DNA of 64,000 nt, from contig JAKFXR010000024.1 in assembly GCA_021731285.1 (NCBI GenBank), positions 1-64,000 of the forward strand, written 5' to 3'. The translations under genes and the position numbers were made by a program. This stretch comes from Polaromonas sp. (GTDB lineage: Bacteria; Pseudomonadota; Gammaproteobacteria; Burkholderiales; Burkholderiaceae_C). Below are positions 37,878-46,823 of this stretch, in pieces; position 1 is the first letter of the stretch, and each line of letters starts with the position of its first letter. Below the pieces are notes generated by a model. That model had not been told where the DNA came from, did no database searches, and worked only from the letters and a program-made list of their open reading frames with translations.

Positions 37878-38772
37878 CGCTTTCTTTAGCCCTGACGAAT
37901 GGAAGGGGCTGTCTGCGCGTTCGTCCTGGAAGGGCATTGCGGTGGTGGCGCACTGCTGGCTGGTGATAGGCGCGGCCATGGCGGTGGGTATCGTCTGGCC
38001 GCTGAGCATTCCGCTCATGGTGATGATCATTGGCAACCGGCAACTGGGCCTGTTTATCCTGATGCACGACGCGGCGCATGGCCTGCTGCACGCGAACCGG
38101 GCCGTCAACGACCGCCTGGCGCTGTGGTTTTGCGGCCATGAACTCAACATCTACCGCCCCTACCACTTGCAGCATCACCGCTTTGTGCAGCAAAGCGAAG
38201 ACCCGGACCTGGTGCTCTCCGCCCCTTTTCCGATCACGCCTGAGTCATTGCGGCGCAAGATCATCCGGGACCTGACGGGCCAGACTTTTTTCAAGCAGCG
38301 CTTTGGCGGGTTGATGAAGAAGCTCAAGAGCCGCGTACACAATGAAGCGGCCTGGCCCCTGATTGCTGCAGAAGTCAAACAGCAACGCGTCTTTCTGATC
38401 AGCAACGGTTTGGGCCTGGGACTGTTCAGCGTGGCCGGGCTCTGGTGGGCCTGGGCGCTGATGTGGCTGCTGCCCATGGCCACCTGGTTGCCGCTGGTCA
38501 GCCGCCTGCGCAATATTGCCGAACACGCGCTGATTGACCAGAACGGCACGGACCCGCTGCGCCATGCGCGCACCACGCGTGCCAACTGGCTGGAGCGCCT
38601 GTTCATTGCGCCCTACTGGGTCAACTACCACTGCGAGCATCACATGTTCACACAAATCCCCTGCTGGAATTTGCCGCGAGCCCATGAACTGCTGAAAGCC
38701 AAGGGGGTTGTGGACCGCATGGAAGTGCAGCCCGGCTACGTCACCGTGCTCAGGCTGGCCTCAGCCAGCTGA
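37849..38772 (+). CDS. Fatty acid desaturase
   Basis: Three His boxes: HDAAH, HLQHH, HCEHH; multiple TM segments. Confidence 0.92.
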   Translation: MPAAARVQADAFFSPDEWKGLSARSSWKGIAVVAHCWLVIGAAMAVGIVWPLSIPLMVMIIGNRQLGLFILMHDAAHGLLHANRAVNDRLALWFCGHELNIYRPYHLQHHRFVQQSEDPDLVLSAPFPITPESLRRKIIRDLTGQTFFKQRFGGLMKKLKSRVHNEAAWPLIAAEVKQQRVFLISNGLGLGLFSVAGLWWAWALMWLLPMATWLPLVSRLRNIAEHALIDQNGTDPLRHARTTRANWLERLFIAPYWVNYHCEHHMFTQIPCWNLPRAHELLKAKGVVDRMEVQPGYVTVLRLASAS

Positions 38773-39651
38773 GCCAAAGCGCGCAGTCAGCTCGCCCAGG
38801 TTCAGCTCAGCCAGCACTTGTTGCAAGCGCACTTGCGCGGATCGCATCTTGCTCTCGCTCACGGACTGCGGCAGGCTCGCCAAAATGAGTTCGTTTTTCA
38901 TGGAATGCTCCCAGCCCACCAGCTCGGTCACCGTCACCTGGTAGCCATGGGCCTCCAGTTGCAGGCAGCGCAGCACGTTGGTGATCTGGCTGCCAAACTC
39001 GCGCGTATGCAGCGGGTGTCGCCAGAGCTCGGCCAGTGGCGTTTTCGCCAGGGTCAGTGCCTTGTTCCTGCGCAGCACGCCGGCCACCTCGGCCTGGCAA
39101 CACGGCACCAGCACCATGTGGCGCGCCTGTTTGGCCAGGCCAAAAGCAATTGCATCATCCGTGGCGGTATCGCAGGCATGCAGGGCGGTGACGATATCCA
39201 CCTGCGCAGGCAGCTCCGCCGAGGTGGTGGCTTCGCTGACCCGCAGATTCAAAAAGACCATGCGTTCAAAGCCCAGCCGCTGGGCCAGCGCGCGCGATTT
39301 TTCCACCAGCTCGGCGCGCGATTCGATGCCGTAAATGCGTCCGGCGGTCTTGCGGCCCTGCTGCGCCACATTGAAAAACAGGTCGTAAAGAATAAAGCCG
39401 AGGTAGGACTTGCCGGCGCCATGGTCGGCGAGGCTGAAGTTGCGCCCGCCGGCTGACACCTCCTCGAGCAACGGCTCAATGAACTGATACAGGTGATACA
39501 CCTGCTTGAGCTTGCGCCGCGTGTCCTGATTCAGCTTGCCGTCCCGCGTGAGGATGTGCAGCTCCTTGAGCAGTTCCATCGACTGGCCGGGGCGGAGCTC
39601 TTCAATGACCTGGGCGGCCTTGGGGGCAGGGGAACTACGGGGTTTGTTCAT
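38761..39651 (-). CDS. SAM-dependent methyltransferase
   Basis: KLKQVYHLYQFIEPLLEEV..NFSLADHGAGKSYLGFILYDLFF, VDIVTALHACDTATDDAIAFG. Confidence 0.82.
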   Translation of the reverse strand: MNKPRSSPAPKAAQVIEELRPGQSMELLKELHILTRDGKLNQDTRRKLKQVYHLYQFIEPLLEEVSAGGRNFSLADHGAGKSYLGFILYDLFFNVAQQGRKTAGRIYGIESRAELVEKSRALAQRLGFERMVFLNLRVSEATTSAELPAQVDIVTALHACDTATDDAIAFGLAKQARHMVLVPCCQAEVAGVLRRNKALTLAKTPLAELWRHPLHTREFGSQITNVLRCLQLEAHGYQVTVTELVGWEHSMKNELILASLPQSVSESKMRSAQVRLQQVLAELNLGELTARFGSAG

Positions 39652-39716
39652 ACATGACTTGTTTTTGATCCCTCAAGTCTAGGGCTTAACCAAAAACACA
39701 CGATGTCACACTCCTG

Positions 39717-39738
39717 ATTAAATTGCACACAATTTAAT
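39717..39738. promoter_or_regulatory. Candidate OhrR operator
   Basis: Perfect inverted repeat ATTAAATTG-CACA-CAATTTAAT just upstream of ohrR. Confidence 0.8.
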
Positions 39739-39751
39739 TGAGTGCTATAAT
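39723..39751 (+). promoter_or_regulatory. ohrR promoter
   Basis: TTGCAC (39723-39728), 17-nt spacer, TATAAT (39746-39751); -35 lies inside the palindrome. Confidence 0.75.
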
Positions 39752-39757
39752 TCAGCC

Positions 39758-40198
39758 ATGACAACCAAAACCGACGCCATGCTGCAGCTGGACAACCAGC
39801 TGTGCTTTGCGCTGTACTCCACTTCGCTGGCCATGACCAAGTTGTACAAGCCACTGCTAGATGAGCTGGGCCTGACCTACCCGCAGTACCTGGCCATGCT
39901 GGCACTGTGGGAGCAGGACGGCCTGATGGTGTCCGAGCTCGGCGAGCGACTGTCCCTGGACTCCGGCACGCTCACGCCCCTGCTCAAGCGCCTGGAGGTC
40001 TCGGGCCTGGTGACCCGCATCCGTGATGTAGAGGATGAACGCCGCGTGCATATCACCTTGACCGCTGCAGGCCGCAAGCTCAAGACGCGGGCCGCCAAAA
40101 TTCCGGGCTGCATTCTGGCCGCCAGCCAGTGCTCTGTTTCTGAACTGATTTCCCTCACGCAGCAAGTGCAGGCCTTGCGCCGGCGCATCGCTACGTAG
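39758..40198 (+). CDS. ohrR: MarR family organic peroxide sensor OhrR
   Basis: LDNQLCFALYSTSLAMTKLYKPLLDELGLTYPQYLAMLALWEQDGLMVSELGERLSLDSGTLTPLLKRLE with conserved N-terminal Cys; adjacent to ohr. Confidence 0.95.
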   Translation: MTTKTDAMLQLDNQLCFALYSTSLAMTKLYKPLLDELGLTYPQYLAMLALWEQDGLMVSELGERLSLDSGTLTPLLKRLEVSGLVTRIRDVEDERRVHITLTAAGRKLKTRAAKIPGCILAASQCSVSELISLTQQVQALRRRIAT

Positions 40199-40248
40199 TT
40201 GTTTTTTCAATCCGCCCCAATCACGGGGCACATCCCAAAGGAAGCACC

Positions 40249-40668
40249 ATGACCACCAAACTCGAAAAAGTTCTGTACACCGCCAAAGCGCACACCACCG
40301 GCGGGCGTGATGGCAAGTCGCGCAGCGACGACGGCCGCCTGGACGTGACGCTGAGCTCACCAGGCACAGCAGGCACCGGCACCAACCCCGAGCAGCTGTT
40401 TGCTGCGGGCTACTCCGCCTGTTTCATCGGCGCCATGAAGGCTGTCGCTGGCATGAAAAAGGTCACCCTGCCAGAAGACCTGAGCATCGACGCCGCTGTG
40501 GACCTGGGCAAGATCCCCAACGCCTATGGCATCGCCGTACGTCTCGACGTGTCCCTGCCCGGCATGGACCGCGCCGCTGCGCAAGACCTGATTGATGCTG
40601 CGCACCAGGTTTGCCCTTACTCGAACGCCACCCGTGGCAACATCGAAGTCACCATTACCCTGAAGTAA
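40249..40668 (+). CDS. ohr: Organic hydroperoxide resistance protein Ohr
   Basis: GGRDGKSRSDDGRLDVTLSSPG, NPEQLFAAGYSACFIGAMK, CPYSNATRGNIEVTI. Confidence 0.96.
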   Translation: MTTKLEKVLYTAKAHTTGGRDGKSRSDDGRLDVTLSSPGTAGTGTNPEQLFAAGYSACFIGAMKAVAGMKKVTLPEDLSIDAAVDLGKIPNAYGIAVRLDVSLPGMDRAAAQDLIDAAHQVCPYSNATRGNIEVTITLK

Positions 40669-40692
40669 TCAGCTTCCGCTGTCGCCCATGCG

Positions 40693-40722
40693 GCCCGCCG
40701 GTGTTGAACTGGCGGGCTTTTT
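40693..40722 (+). terminator. Rho-independent terminator downstream of ohr
   Basis: GCCCGCC-GGTGTTGAACT-GGCGGGC followed by TTTTT. Confidence 0.8.
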
Positions 40723-40738
40723 CAATTAAGTTGCAGAC

Positions 40739-41827
40739 ATGAACAACACCCGCCTTCTGGTGCGCAAGAATTTGTTAACCGACACGCGCCTGTCAACCAG
40801 TCAAGACAAGCCACTGGCCGATGGACAGATTCGCATGCGCGTCGATTCTTTTGCGCTCACCTCCAACAACATCACTTACGCCGCCTTTGGCGACGCAATG
40901 AATTACTGGCAGTTTTTCCCTACGCAAGAGGAGGGCTGGGGCTGCATCCCTGTCTGGGGTTTTGCCAGCGTGGCCGAGTCGCTGTGCGAGGGCGTCAAGG
41001 TGGGCGAGCGGTTTTACGGCTACTACCCGATGGCCAGCGAAACTGTGCTGAACCCGACCCGGGTCAACAGCGCCGGTTTTTTTGACGGTGCCGGGCACCG
41101 GCGCGAATTGCACCCGGTCTACAACCAGTACCTGCACTGCAGCACCGACCCCCTGTACACGCCTGAGACGGAAGACGCGCAGGCTTTGTTGCGGCCACTG
41201 TTCATGACCTCCTGGCTGATCGACGATTTCCTTGCCGACAACAATTTTTTTGGTGCGCAAACCATGCTGCTGTCCAGCGCATCGAGCAAAACCGCGTATG
41301 GCACCGCATTCCAGCTGGCCCAGCGCCCCGGCATGGAGGTGATTGGACTCACATCAGCATCGAACGTCGCGTTCTGCGAGAGCCTGGGTTGTTACGGCCG
41401 TGTGCTCAGCTATGAGCAGCTTGACCAGGTCGCAGAAGACGCCGCCTGCATCTATGTGGATTTTGCGGGCAGTGCTCCCCTGCGCCGCAACATTCACAGC
41501 CGGTTTACCCATCTGAAATACAGCTGCTCCATTGGAGGAACGCATGTGGAGCAACTGGGCGGCGCGAAAGACCTGCCGGGCCCGCGAGTCACGCTGTTTT
41601 TTGCGCCTGCGCAGATCAAAAAGCGTCATGCCGACTGGGGCGCGGAGCAACTGGGTATGCGCCTGCAGCAGGGCTGGCAGTCGTTTATTGTTCAGGTCTT
41701 CAACGCCCAGTCGCCATGGCTTTGCGTTCAGCGTCACCAGGGACCGCAGCAAACGCAGCAGGCCTATGCGCAGGTGCTCGCAGGCCAGGGTGATCCACGT
41801 GTGGGCCATGTGCTGTCGATGGCATAG
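40739..41827 (+). CDS. DUF2855 family protein
   Basis: LLVRKNLLTDTRLSTSQDKPLADGQIRMRVDSFALTSNNITYAAFGDAMNYWQFFPTQEEGWGCIPVWGFA. Confidence 0.85.
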   Translation: MNNTRLLVRKNLLTDTRLSTSQDKPLADGQIRMRVDSFALTSNNITYAAFGDAMNYWQFFPTQEEGWGCIPVWGFASVAESLCEGVKVGERFYGYYPMASETVLNPTRVNSAGFFDGAGHRRELHPVYNQYLHCSTDPLYTPETEDAQALLRPLFMTSWLIDDFLADNNFFGAQTMLLSSASSKTAYGTAFQLAQRPGMEVIGLTSASNVAFCESLGCYGRVLSYEQLDQVAEDAACIYVDFAGSAPLRRNIHSRFTHLKYSCSIGGTHVEQLGGAKDLPGPRVTLFFAPAQIKKRHADWGAEQLGMRLQQGWQSFIVQVFNAQSPWLCVQRHQGPQQTQQAYAQVLAGQGDPRVGHVLSMA

Positions 41828-41884
41828 CCACTGACAAACTGGCGCGAAACCGCGCCCTCCTGGAGACGGGGGCGATAATCATGC

Positions 41885-42895
41885 ATGTCTTCCCACCCCT
41901 ATGACGCCCTCATGCCCGATGTGGTGCTGGACGCGCTGGCCAGTGTTGGCCTGTACGGCGATGGCCGCCTCATGGCCCTGTCGAGTTATGAAAACCGCGT
42001 CTACCAGATACACCTGGAGGCAGCGCCAGACGCAACAAGCGGCGACACCGTGGTGGCGAAGTTTTACCGGCCAGGGCGTTGGAGCGATGCGCAGATACTG
42101 GAAGAACATGCCTTTGCTGCAGAGCTGATGGCGGCAGAGACTCCTGTGGTGGGCGCGCTGACACTGCAGGGCAGCACCCTGCATCACTTTGAAGGTTTCA
42201 GTTTCAGTGTCTCGCCCAGTCGCGGCGGGCGCCGGCCCGAGCTGGACGACGCCAGCGTGCTTGAATGGATTGGCCGTTTTCTGGCACGCATCCACACCGT
42301 CGGCAGCACCCGGCCTTTTTCACACCGCCCGGCACTGAACCTGCAGACCTTTGGCTATGCTTCGCGCGACATTCTCGCCGCCGGTGACTACCTGCCGCTG
42401 GACATGAGCTCGCGCTGGCACAAAGCCTTTGAGGAAGCCATGCTGGTCGCCCAGAACGTGTTTGAAAGCGTGGGCGATGTCCGTCAGTTGCGCCTGCACG
42501 GCGACTGCCACCCGGGAAACATTCTCTGGACACCCGAAGGTGTCGAAGGCGCCGGCCCGCACTTCGTCGACCTCGACGACGCGCGCAGCGGCCCCGCGGT
42601 GCAGGACCTGTGGATGCTGCTCTCGGGCGATCGCGCGCAATGCACCCGTCAACTGGGCGCGCTGGTCGATGGCTACGAAGAGTTTCGCGAGTTTGACCGC
42701 CGCGAGCTGGCGCTGATCGAGCCGCTGCGCACGCTGCGTCTGGTGCATTACAGCGCCTGGCTGGCCCAGCGCTGGAAGGACCCGATTTTTCCGATCAATT
42801 TCCCGTGGTTCGGCAGCAGCGACTACTGGAAAAGCCAGGTCGACATGCTGGAGGAGCAATCGGAAGCGATGCAGGAGACGCCGCTTTCAGCTTGA
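41885..42895 (+). CDS. srkA: Stress response kinase SrkA (YihE/RdoA family)
   Basis: YENRVYQIHLE, VVAKFYRPGRWSDAQILEEHAFAAELMAAE, LHGDCHPGNILW, FVDLDDARSGPAVQDLWMLLSG. Confidence 0.95.
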   Translation: MSSHPYDALMPDVVLDALASVGLYGDGRLMALSSYENRVYQIHLEAAPDATSGDTVVAKFYRPGRWSDAQILEEHAFAAELMAAETPVVGALTLQGSTLHHFEGFSFSVSPSRGGRRPELDDASVLEWIGRFLARIHTVGSTRPFSHRPALNLQTFGYASRDILAAGDYLPLDMSSRWHKAFEEAMLVAQNVFESVGDVRQLRLHGDCHPGNILWTPEGVEGAGPHFVDLDDARSGPAVQDLWMLLSGDRAQCTRQLGALVDGYEEFREFDRRELALIEPLRTLRLVHYSAWLAQRWKDPIFPINFPWFGSSDYWKSQVDMLEEQSEAMQETPLSA

Positions 42896-42993
42896 GCACT
42901 CGCGCTTATTGGCGACCTGACAACACGACCTTTGCTGACACAGTGTTACATCTGGCGGCCCCAGCATGGACTCCATCCCACAACGGAGCCGAC

Positions 42994-44028
42994 ATGTCGA
43001 ACCATTGCCCCCTCGCCCGCCGTCACCTTCTTGTCTGGCTAAGCGCCAGCGCAGCCTTTCCCGCCCTGGCGTCCACGCAGAAAAAGCGCCCCGGCCAGGG
43101 CGCTGCAGCCAAGAGCGCCACCGCCACCACCCTGATGGAACGCGTCAACGCAGCGACCGACATGCCGGCCCTGGCGCAAGGCGCTCGTGGCGAGGCCGTA
43201 TTGCGCGCGCAGATTCTGCTGGACCGCGAATGGTTTTCGCCGGGTGAAATCGACGGGGGCTTCGGCACCAACATGGCCCGCATGGTGGCCGCTTTCCAGA
43301 CAGCCAACAACCTGAAGGCATCGGGCCGCATGGACGGCCAGACATGGAAGACGCTGATGGGCGAAATGCCGGCACCGGTTCTCAGCGAGTACACCATCAC
43401 CAAGGAAGATGCCGCAGGCCCCTTCACCAAAACGCCGGCCGACATGATGGATCGCGCCAGGCTCAAGTCACTGGACTACGAAACCATTGAAGAAGCACTG
43501 GGAGAAAAATTCCATTGCAACGTGAAGTGGCTGCGCGACGTCAATCGCGGCAGCCGCTTTGAGGCCGGCGACAAAATTGTGGTTCCAGCCACCGCGACCG
43601 ACAAGGCGCCCACCCGGGCGGCGTCGATTCGCATCGATAAATCGGCGCGGGTGCTGTATCTGCTGGACAAGGCCGAGCTGCCGGTGGCCGCATTCCCGCT
43701 GAGCATAGGCGGTGCGTCCGACCCTCTGCCGCTGGGCCGCATGGAGATCAAGAATGCCGCCAAGAACCCGGTGTTTACCTACAATCCCGCGCTGCTCAAG
43801 GACGCGAAAAAAACCTATGTCAAAACCGACATTCCGGCCGGTCCCAACAACCCCGTAGGCGTGTACTGGCTGGGATTGAGCAAGCCGCACTGGGGCATTC
43901 ACGGCACGCCTGATCCCTCGCGTGTTGGCACAGCGGCCACCAATGGCTGCCTGCATCTGACCAATTGGGACGTGCTGCGCCTGGCGCAACTGGTCAAACC
44001 CGGTTTTGCGGTAGACGTTCATGCCTGA
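42994..44028 (+). CDS. L,D-transpeptidase (YkuD domain) with N-terminal peptidoglycan-binding domain
   Basis: PG-binding AVLRAQILLDREWFSPGEIDGGFGTNMARMVAAFQTANNL; catalytic region HWGIHGTPDPSRVGTAATNGCLHLTNWD. Confidence 0.92.
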   Translation: MSNHCPLARRHLLVWLSASAAFPALASTQKKRPGQGAAAKSATATTLMERVNAATDMPALAQGARGEAVLRAQILLDREWFSPGEIDGGFGTNMARMVAAFQTANNLKASGRMDGQTWKTLMGEMPAPVLSEYTITKEDAAGPFTKTPADMMDRARLKSLDYETIEEALGEKFHCNVKWLRDVNRGSRFEAGDKIVVPATATDKAPTRAASIRIDKSARVLYLLDKAELPVAAFPLSIGGASDPLPLGRMEIKNAAKNPVFTYNPALLKDAKKTYVKTDIPAGPNNPVGVYWLGLSKPHWGIHGTPDPSRVGTAATNGCLHLTNWDVLRLAQLVKPGFAVDVHA

Positions 44029-44695
44029 ACGACTGGCCGGACGCCTGGGTTACCTGGCGATGGCTGCTGTTTTTCTGGGCGCGGCGGTCGCCGCTGCCCT
44101 GCTGCTGGAGCCCGCGAAAACTGTCAGGGAGACGGCGGACCCCGGCGATAGGGTGTCGCTCCAGATAGCCGCGAGCAAGCCTGAGTCGTTTGCCGCAGCG
44201 CCTCTTCCCGCACCCGTACCCGCATCCGAAGACATCTCCCGGCCAGCGATGGAAGTGCCGCAGCTGCAGTTGCCCGTTCACGGCGTGTCTCCCCGCCAAT
44301 TGCGGGACACCTTTGCGGACGGACGGGACGGTAACCAGCGCGGCCATGAGGCCATCGACATACACGCGCCGCGCGGCACACCCGTGCTTGCTGTCGCGGA
44401 CGGGCGTATCGTCAAACTGTTTTCCAGCAAACCCGGTGGCATCACCATTTACCAGTTCGATGTCACGGGGCAATTTGCCTACTACTACGCGCACCTGGAT
44501 CGCTATGCCGATGGACTGGCCGAAGGTCAGACCATCACGCGTGGCAGCGTGATCGGTTATGTGGGCTACACCGGCAACGCCAACCCTGACGCACCCCACC
44601 TGCACTTCGCCATCTTCCGGCTGGGGCCGGAGAAACAGTGGTGGAAGGGCGAGCCCCTCAACCCCTTTGAAGCGCTGGGCGGCAAGAAGCCCTGA
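44021..44695 (+). CDS. M23 family metallopeptidase (LytM-type)
   Basis: GHEAIDIHAPRGTPVLAVADGRIVKL, YYAHLDRYADGL, PHLHFAIF. Confidence 0.92.
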   Translation: MPERLAGRLGYLAMAAVFLGAAVAAALLLEPAKTVRETADPGDRVSLQIAASKPESFAAAPLPAPVPASEDISRPAMEVPQLQLPVHGVSPRQLRDTFADGRDGNQRGHEAIDIHAPRGTPVLAVADGRIVKLFSSKPGGITIYQFDVTGQFAYYYAHLDRYADGLAEGQTITRGSVIGYVGYTGNANPDAPHLHFAIFRLGPEKQWWKGEPLNPFEALGGKKP

Positions 44696-44719
44696 GGCCG
44701 GTTGCGCAGGCGCGCCGGG

Positions 44720-46600
44720 TCAAACCAGCAGCGCGTTAACCCGCTTCACATAGGCAGAAGGATCGTCCGGCAAGCCACCCTCTGCCAGCAAAGCCTGGTC
44801 AAACAGGATGTGGGCCAGATCATCGAAGTGCTCACTTGCTTCGAGTTTTTTGACCAAGGGGTGCTGCGCGTTGATTTCCAGAATCGGCTTGACTTCAGGG
44901 GCGGCCTGACCGGCCTGCTTGAGCATGCGCGCCAGCTGGGTGGACATGTCGCCGTCCTGCACCACGAGACACGCCGGTGAATCAACCAGCCGTGTCGTTG
45001 CCCGCACATCTTTGGCTTTGTCTTTCAGCGCCTCTTTCAGTCTGTCGAGAATGGGCTTGAACTGGGTCTGGGCTTCTTCCGCGGCTTTTTTCTCGTCCTC
45101 GTCCTGCAGCTTGCCCAGGTCCACCGCGCCTTTGGCGACCGACTGCAGCGGTGTGCCGTCGAATTCGTGCAGGTAGTTCAGCGCCCATTCGTCCACGCGA
45201 TCCGTCATCAGCAGCACCTCGATGCCCTTCTTGCGGAAGATCTCCAGCTGCGGGCTGTTCTTGGCGGCCGCTTGCGTGTCGGCCGTGATGTAGTAAATCG
45301 CGTCCTGGCCGTCCTTCATGCGGGCTTTGTAGTCGGCAAAACCCACGGTGGTGGTGTCGGTTGTTGAGCTGGCAAAGCGCAGCAGTTTGGCCAGGCGCTC
45401 ACGGTTGGCAAAGTCTTCGCCCAGGCCTTCCTTGAGCACGGCGCCAAACTCGGTGTAAAAACTCGCAAACTTCTCCGGCTCGTTGGTCGCCAGGTCTTCA
45501 ATCATGGACAACACGCGCTTGGTGCAGCCCTCACGGATGGCCTTGACGGCGCGGCTTTCCTGCAGCAGCTCACGCGAAACGTTGAGCGGCAAATCGGAAG
45601 AGTCCACCACGCCTTTGACAAAGCGCAAGTAGGTCGGCAGCAGGGCCTGTGCGTCGTCCATGATGAAGACTCGCTTGACGTACAGCTTGACGCCCGCGGC
45701 CTTGTCGCGATTGAACAGGTCCATGGGCGCCTTGCCCGGAATGAACAGCAACTGGGTGTATTCGGTTGAGCCTTCCACGCGGTTGTGCGTGCTGGCCAGC
45801 GGCGGCTGGCTGTCGTAGCTGATCTGCTTGTAAAACTCGTTGTACTGCTCTTCGGTGATGTCTTTTTTGGCGCGGGTCCACAAGGCCGCTGCCTGGTTGA
45901 CAGTTTCCCACTCGTCACTGGTGACCATTTCGCCGGGCTGGTCGTTCTCGCCTTCTTTCCACTCCTCCTTGCGCATCAGGATGGGCAGGGAAATATGGTC
46001 AGAGTATTTGCTGATGATGCTTTTGAGCTTCCAGGTATTGAGGTACTCGGCAGCATCGTCCTTCAGGTGCAGAATGACGCTGGAGCCGCGCTCTGCGCGC
46101 TCTATGGTGTCCACTTCAAAGTCCCCGGTACCGGCACTGGTCCAGCGAACGCCTTCGCTGGCGGGCAGGCCAGCACGCCGGCTTTCCACGGTGATCTTGT
46201 CGGCCACGATGAAGCCTGAGTAAAAGCCGACGCCGAACTGACCGATGAGTTGCGCATCGTTCTTCTGGTCGCCGGAAAGTTTGGCCACAAAATCGCGCGT
46301 ACCGCTTTTGGCGATGGTGCCCAGGTTGTCAATGGCTTCCTGCTGCGACAGGCCAATGCCGTTGTCGCTGATGGTCAGCGTTTTGGCGGCCTTGTCAAAA
46401 CTCACCCGGACTTCCAGGTTGGGCGTGTTTTCATAGAGCGCGGCGTTGTTCAGGCCTTCAAAACGCAGCTTGTCGCAGGCATCCGAGGCGTTGGAGATCA
46501 GCTCGCGCAGGAAAATATCGGGGTTGGAGTACAGCGAATGGGTGACCAGGTTCAACAGCTGGGCGACTTCAGCCTGGAAGGAAAGGGTTTGCTTGCTCAT
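44720..46600 (-). CDS. htpG: Molecular chaperone HtpG (Hsp90)
   Basis: [71 protein letters not shown]. Confidence 0.98.
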   Translation of the reverse strand: MSKQTLSFQAEVAQLLNLVTHSLYSNPDIFLRELISNASDACDKLRFEGLNNAALYENTPNLEVRVSFDKAAKTLTISDNGIGLSQQEAIDNLGTIAKSGTRDFVAKLSGDQKNDAQLIGQFGVGFYSGFIVADKITVESRRAGLPASEGVRWTSAGTGDFEVDTIERAERGSSVILHLKDDAAEYLNTWKLKSIISKYSDHISLPILMRKEEWKEGENDQPGEMVTSDEWETVNQAAALWTRAKKDITEEQYNEFYKQISYDSQPPLASTHNRVEGSTEYTQLLFIPGKAPMDLFNRDKAAGVKLYVKRVFIMDDAQALLPTYLRFVKGVVDSSDLPLNVSRELLQESRAVKAIREGCTKRVLSMIEDLATNEPEKFASFYTEFGAVLKEGLGEDFANRERLAKLLRFASSTTDTTTVGFADYKARMKDGQDAIYYITADTQAAAKNSPQLEIFRKKGIEVLLMTDRVDEWALNYLHEFDGTPLQSVAKGAVDLGKLQDEDEKKAAEEAQTQFKPILDRLKEALKDKAKDVRATTRLVDSPACLVVQDGDMSTQLARMLKQAGQAAPEVKPILEINAQHPLVKKLEASEHFDDLAHILFDQALLAEGGLPDDPSAYVKRVNALLV

Positions 46601-46680
46601 GTGGTTTTGGAAAAACAATCGGTTGAATAAATGTTTCCAGCGCGAGCCGCGGGTGCTCGCCGGAAACCTCTAACTATACG

Positions 46681-46708
46681 AAATGGGGCAGGCGTGCCGC
46701 TTTTCAAG
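46681..46708 (-). promoter_or_regulatory. Sigma32-type heat-shock promoter of htpG
   Basis: On the minus strand CTTGAAA-N13-CCCCATTT, matching consensus CTTGAAA-N11-16-CCCCATNT; about 80 bp upstream of the htpG ATG. Confidence 0.85.
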
Positions 46709-46721
46709 CATGCCCCCTGTT

Positions 46722-46811
46722 TGTCATCCCGGACCTGATCCGGGATCCATGCCTCCGGAGCCCGGACACTGGTTCATGTGAGATGGATCCCGGATCGAGT
46801 CCGGGATGACA
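46722..46811. repeat. Palindromic TGTCATCCCGG repeat pair (family C)
   Basis: TGTCATCCCGGACCTGATCCGGGATCCAT (46722-46750) and ATGGATCCCGGATCGAGTCCGGGATGACA (46783-46811), 27/29 complementary by hand. Confidence 0.85.
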
Positions 46812-46823
46812 GCCCAAAATGCT

